From: LC029 sp036676475
Lineage (GTDB): Bacteria > Bacillota > Bacilli > Aneurinibacillales > RAOX-1
Assembly (NCBI GenBank): GCA_036676475.1
Contig: JAKFCU010000050.1
Coordinates: forward strand, 1 to 6,230
Direction: 5' to 3'
DNA: 6,230 nt
Shown: positions 4,845-6,230 of the stretch, one piece after another
Layout of the letters: each line of letters opens with the position of its first letter
How positions within the stretch are numbered: position 1 is the stretch's first letter
Translations under genes and position numbers: made by a program
Notes under the pieces: model-generated
What the model saw: the letters and a program-made list of their open reading frames with translations, nothing else
The model's database searches: none
What the model was told of the DNA's origin: nothing

Positions 4845-5869
4845 GGACGAATGGAATGGGAAATATGAATAGGCAAAACCTTGAACTCATGGAAGAAGAG
4901 CTATACGCATTTTTTGATCACATCCCCGACACGGAGTGGGTCAACCGAGCCATTGTCCTGTATCGCAACTGGCTGGAAATGGAGCCACATAATGAAAAGA
5001 TCCGGGATCAGCTTCTGGATTTACTGCTTCGTTCCGGCGGCGACAAGAAAATGAGATTGAATCATTATGCTGAGGCGCGTCGAATATTTGAAGAGGTGCT
5101 AAAAATGCAGCCGGATCATTGTGTGGCTCATTATCGGTTGGGGTTTATCTCGTGTTCGGAACATCGATGGGACCAGGCGATTGTTCATTTCAAAAAAGCA
5201 CTTCGGGTTTCAACGAGAGGAACGGGTCGGCCGCTAAGCTGCGAACAACGAGTGAAAGCATTGTGTTATGAGGCTAGGGCGTATAGACAGTTGAGCAAAC
5301 GAACTTTGAAAGAAGCGATTCGCATGCATCGAAAGATTGCGGATATGGAAGAGTTTGATGGTCTAGATGCTTGGATTGAAGAAACGAAAGAAGCGTTAGC
5401 TGAAATAGAAGAACAGGAAAAGCCGTATGTCCAGATTACAGGAGCTGGGCGGACTTTTTTAACAAGAAAAGAATTGGATGATATCGAAAATGATCTTTTA
5501 ACGAACTCTCAGGATCAGGTGTCCCTCAGTTTTCTTCATCACCTGAATCGCTGTGAGTTGACGACGCGCAAGGCCAAGATTCAGTTCTCGGATCAGCAGG
5601 CGAAGTTGCTGCATTTCTTGATGGAAGCCCAGAGACCTGTATCTTCTCAAACAATCTTTGAAAAAATTTATCATGGGTTGGGGAATCAATCCAAGGTACG
5701 ACGGATGATCTTATCTTTGCGGGATTCGATTCGTCCTTGTTTTGAGGAGGAAGTGGATACGGTCCTTCTGACCATGCCGCAAGGCTATTTATGGAATGAT
5801 CAACGGGATTATTCGATCTTGTATCCGAGAGATAAGTGGGAGCATATCGAGGCGATGGAAGAAAAATAG
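4841..5869 (+). CDS. TPR protein with C-terminal OmpR-like winged helix, likely regulator
   Basis: This encodes 342 residues. The first half is helical with tetratricopeptide-like repeats at about 34-64, 72-102, 106-124 and 137-168. Typical marks include AEARRIFEEVLKMQPDH-x-x-AHYRLG and W-x-Q-A-I-x-HFKKAL. A Glu-rich linker follows (about 180-195). Residues about 245-318 look like an OmpR/PhoB winged helix: F-S-D-Q-Q-A-K-LL-x-x-L, a V-S turn, an S-x-V-RR-M-I-x-S-LRD-x-I recognition helix, and a final T-M-P-x-GYLW hairpin. There is no receiver domain, signal peptide or membrane segment, so it should be a cytosolic DNA-binding regulator whose TPR part senses a partner. Known TPR regulators such as SARPs have the reverse order. 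ATG at 4841 is used; ATGs at 4856 and 4865 are also possible, since none has a strong ribosome binding site. Its target genes are unknown. Confidence 0.75.
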   Translation: MRTNGMGNMNRQNLELMEEELYAFFDHIPDTEWVNRAIVLYRNWLEMEPHNEKIRDQLLDLLLRSGGDKKMRLNHYAEARRIFEEVLKMQPDHCVAHYRLGFISCSEHRWDQAIVHFKKALRVSTRGTGRPLSCEQRVKALCYEARAYRQLSKRTLKEAIRMHRKIADMEEFDGLDAWIEETKEALAEIEEQEKPYVQITGAGRTFLTRKELDDIENDLLTNSQDQVSLSFLHHLNRCELTTRKAKIQFSDQQAKLLHFLMEAQRPVSSQTIFEKIYHGLGNQSKVRRMILSLRDSIRPCFEEEVDTVLLTMPQGYLWNDQRDYSILYPRDKWEHIEAMEEK

Positions 5870-5880
5870 GAAAACACAAG

Positions 5881-5909
5881 GGGTGTTACAGAGCGTAACG
5901 CCCTTTTTT
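5881..5909 (+). terminator. Terminator of the TPR regulator gene
   Basis: A 9-base stem, GGGTGTTAC / GTAACGCCC (one G-T pair), with a 5-base loop is followed by six T. It lies 12 bases after the stop codon. It separates this gene from the peptidase gene, which therefore needs its own promoter or read-through. Confidence 0.9.
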
Positions 5910-5919
5910 GTATTCTGAT

Positions 5920-5946
5920 CTTAGAAAATATCACATTTTTTCTAAG
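5920..5946 (+). promoter_or_regulatory. Leader hairpin overlapping the ribosome binding site
   Basis: CTTAGAAAA and TTTTCTAAG (9 bases, perfect) enclose a 9-base loop. The last three bases of the right arm, AAG, are the first bases of the AAGGGAGG ribosome binding site at 5944-5951. If transcribed, the hairpin would partly cover that site. It could also be a protein binding palindrome on DNA. Confidence 0.5.
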
Positions 5947-5958
5947 GGAGGATCCACC

Positions 5959-6230
5959 ATGAACCAAATGCTAAAGGATATGTATGACTTGTTTTCGATT
6001 ATCGGGCCAAGCGGCAAGGAAGAAGCCGTTGCGAAATATCTTACACCCCGACTCAAGCCATTGCTGGATGGGGTTGAGCGGGATGAATATGGAAATCTGC
6101 TAGGGGAGCTGAAGGTTGGGTCAGGGGAAGGAAAGTCCATTTTGTTATCGGCGCATATGGATACGGTCGATTTTCTCGTCCCTGGGAGAAGGATTGAAGT
6201 GGATGGCTTCATTTACCGCTCATCGAGCGG
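5959..6230 (+). CDS. M20-family metallopeptidase, N-terminal part
   Basis: The window holds the first 90 residues and the frame is open to its right edge. The protein starts MNQMLKDMYDLFSIIGPSGKE, the usual first helix and PSG-x-E turn of M20/M42 peptidases. It continues with a D-x-x-GN-L strand and reaches ILLSAHMDTVD at about residues 61-71. His66 is the expected first zinc ligand and Asp68 its partner in H-x-D. The HMDTV form favours M20 (PepT-like or related di/tripeptidases and deacylases) over M42, which usually has HMDEVG. The second zinc site and the dimerisation domain lie outside the window. The ATG is set by AAGGGAGG seven bases upstream. It would act in the cytosol on small peptides; the exact substrate cannot be told. 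It follows a terminator, so it probably begins its own transcript. Confidence 0.85.
   Translation, partial: MNQMLKDMYDLFSIIGPSGKEEAVAKYLTPRLKPLLDGVERDEYGNLLGELKVGSGEGKSILLSAHMDTVDFLVPGRRIEVDGFIYRSSS

Noticed and set aside
5526..5879. Minus-strand open frame of 117 codons
   Set aside because: It is antisense to the winged-helix end of the TPR gene, with no ribosome binding site and no recognisable domain.
5931..6212. Minus-strand open frame of 93 codons at the right edge
   Set aside because: It is antisense to the M20 peptidase start, which has a ribosome binding site and a zinc-binding HMDTV motif.
1..6230. CRISPR array, tRNA, rRNA or a complete defence system
   Set aside because: No regularly spaced repeats, cloverleaf or rRNA-like stretches and no defence gene cluster were seen on either strand.

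Overview
The window looks like chromosomal DNA of a Gram-positive, low-to-medium GC bacterium, most likely a spore-forming member of the Bacillales. The reasons are strong AGGAGG-type ribosome binding sites, a TTG start backed by one of them, compact hairpin plus T-run terminators, and families that are typical of Bacillota: YvrJ, DUF2922, a signal-less LysM protein, an Rpn-type nuclease tail and an IS4-family transposase. Genus cannot be fixed from the sequence.

Left part, about 1-2220, is a patchwork read mostly on the minus strand. Reading leftwards, it holds a candidate promoter and a good ribosome binding site, then a dead start of an M29-type aminopeptidase fused to the last codons of a yvrJ-like gene. 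Next come a strong terminator and an IS4-family transposase pseudogene with three one-base frameshifts. The transposase loses its tail exactly where a DUF2922 gene loses its head. An intact small gene, yvrJ, follows with its own terminator. The first 42 bases hold the terminator of a plus-strand gene that lies outside the window.

Middle part, about 2341-4146, is one intact minus-strand gene. It encodes a 601-residue protein with three LysM modules at the very N-terminus and no signal peptide, then a TolB/WD40-like beta-propeller, then an unnamed C-terminal domain. LysM proteins without signal peptides are known from spore coat and cortex assembly, so a spore role is plausible but is inference.

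The stretch 4150-4840 has no intact gene. It carries two diverged copies of a roughly 60-base repeat (a partial third copy lies beside the transposase), the broken tail of an Rpn-family nuclease/transposase, a 12-base inverted repeat built around GGTACC, and smaller palindromes that lead into the next gene.

Right part: a plus-strand gene at 4841-5869 encodes a protein with N-terminal tetratricopeptide repeats and a C-terminal OmpR-like winged helix, probably a transcription regulator. It ends in a clear terminator. After it, an M20-type metallopeptidase gene begins behind a hairpin that overlaps its ribosome binding site, and runs off the window.

No complete new defence or mobile system is visible. 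The points most worth following are the TPR-winged-helix regulator, the LysM-propeller protein, the two gene-fusion scars and the dispersed repeat.
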